Origin: Limnanthes douglasii subsp. nivea
Lineage: Eukaryota > Streptophyta > Magnoliopsida > Brassicales > Limnanthaceae
Direction: 5' to 3'
DNA: 64,000 bases
Assembly: GCA_036936605.1 (NCBI GenBank)
Contig: JAUPFV010000002.1
Span: forward strand, 126,464,376 to 126,528,375
A program made the translations under genes and the position numbers. The notes beneath the pieces were generated by a model. It was not told the origin of the DNA, ran no database searches, and was given only the letters and a program-made list of their open reading frames with translations. Positions 63,220-64,000 of the stretch are shown here, piece after piece (the stretch's first letter is position 1; the number at the start of each line of letters is the position of its first letter).

Positions 63220-64000
63220 AAGAATGACGACATGAGGAAGAGAGAAATATCGTAAAGAAATCGACGACCAACACTGGTTTCATAGAGATTAAGGCTTGTT
63301 TATGATATTCAATCCACTTTAAATTCCGGTAATATATTTGTGTATTCAATTTGTAAGGAAAGAGAGAATAGACAATATAAACGAAATTTTATTTAACTCA
63401 CGCAGGGTTCAAAAGAAGGGAAAAACAAAGAGACAAAGTTTTGAAAAATAAAATTATAGATTTGGTACAATAAAACTAACCTTATATAATAACTAAATAT
63501 ATTTAGAGTATTATACAATCTGGATATTATGGAATAATTGGAAACTATATATAGATGTTAGTGTATTGATGAGGCAAAACATCAATCAAAACACTAAATA
63601 AGATTTTCTAAAGAGAGAACAAGACTTAAAAAAATAAGAAATAATCAAAAAATAATATATGTTATGAATCGCCCATGTTTTACATTATAAGCCTCTCCAA
63701 TTTATATTAGTCACAAAGACTCTTTATCTATCCTTATTAACTTCATATCTGTTACATAATTTAGATAATAAATGGGTAGTAATGTTTCTAACGTTTCTTA
63801 GTAACTTATTATCATCATAAATGTTCTTTATGAAGTTGAGGTACTGAAGATCAGGTGCTGAAGAAGAGGTTATGAGGATGAGGTGCTGAAGATGAGGTGC
63901 TGCAGGTCAGGCTGAATGAGCCCCCTGAAGATGAGGTGTTAAAGTTAAGGCTCACAGAGCTAGGAATGACCCAATGGGCTAAGCATGAATAAAAAAGCTG
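63220..64000. other. Right flank with a short minisatellite
   Basis: AT-rich DNA without a recognised gene. At about 63834-63950 a 15-bp motif GAGGTGCTGAAGATG recurs six or more times in imperfect form. Confidence 0.6.

Overview
This window is nuclear DNA from a flowering plant, very probably a eudicot. It is AT-rich and dominated by plant-type transposable elements: Ty3/gypsy of the Tat type, Ty1/copia, LINEs with a DUF4283 and zinc-knuckle ORF1, and a Mutator-like element. The only complete host genes are two nearly identical copies of adenylate isopentenyltransferase (IPT), the enzyme that starts cytokinin synthesis. I cannot name the species.

Layout from left to right. 1-6930 is a minus-strand gypsy element (gypsy1) whose truncated 5' LTR is fused to an IPT pseudogene (copy A, 6931-9707). 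Copy A is itself split by a minus-strand LINE fragment. 10137-15146 is a 5-kb block of degraded retroelement sequence. 15158-16118 is a tandem promoter-like array leading into intact IPT copy B (16135-17190, plus strand). 17673-25190 is a tandem duplication, each unit holding a deleted minus-strand copia element. 25191-30600 holds a deleted LTR element and a degraded plus-strand copia. 30739-35877 is the second copy of the 5-kb block, followed by gypsy remnants, a solo LTR with a GATAT target duplication, and a 136-bp relic of the IPT promoter array. 38584-41625 is a Mutator-like element that carries host exon fragments. 41640-44595 holds inverted retroelement fragments and a plus-strand copia. 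44596-51923 is a near full-length LINE inserted in the 3' flank of intact IPT copy C (52272-53324, minus strand). 55503-63214 is a second Tat-type gypsy element (gypsy2) with both LTRs and a GATAT target duplication.

The IPT copies travel as segments and not as retrocopies. All three share 3' flanking DNA and a copia LTR about 0.4-0.8 kb downstream. B and C share an upstream array of 350-400 bp units, each with its own TATA-like stretch. The outer ends mirror each other: gypsy(-)/IPT(+) on the left, IPT(-)/gypsy(+) on the right. This suggests an old inverted duplication followed by deletions and nested insertions.

The items most worth follow-up are the IPT cluster with its repeated promoter modules, a chimeric Pack-MULE with recognisable P-type H+-ATPase and MPP10-like exons, and a 229-bp solo LTR with the USE/TATA spacing of a plant RNA polymerase III snRNA promoter. 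All homology calls were made by eye, and no database or alignment program was used.
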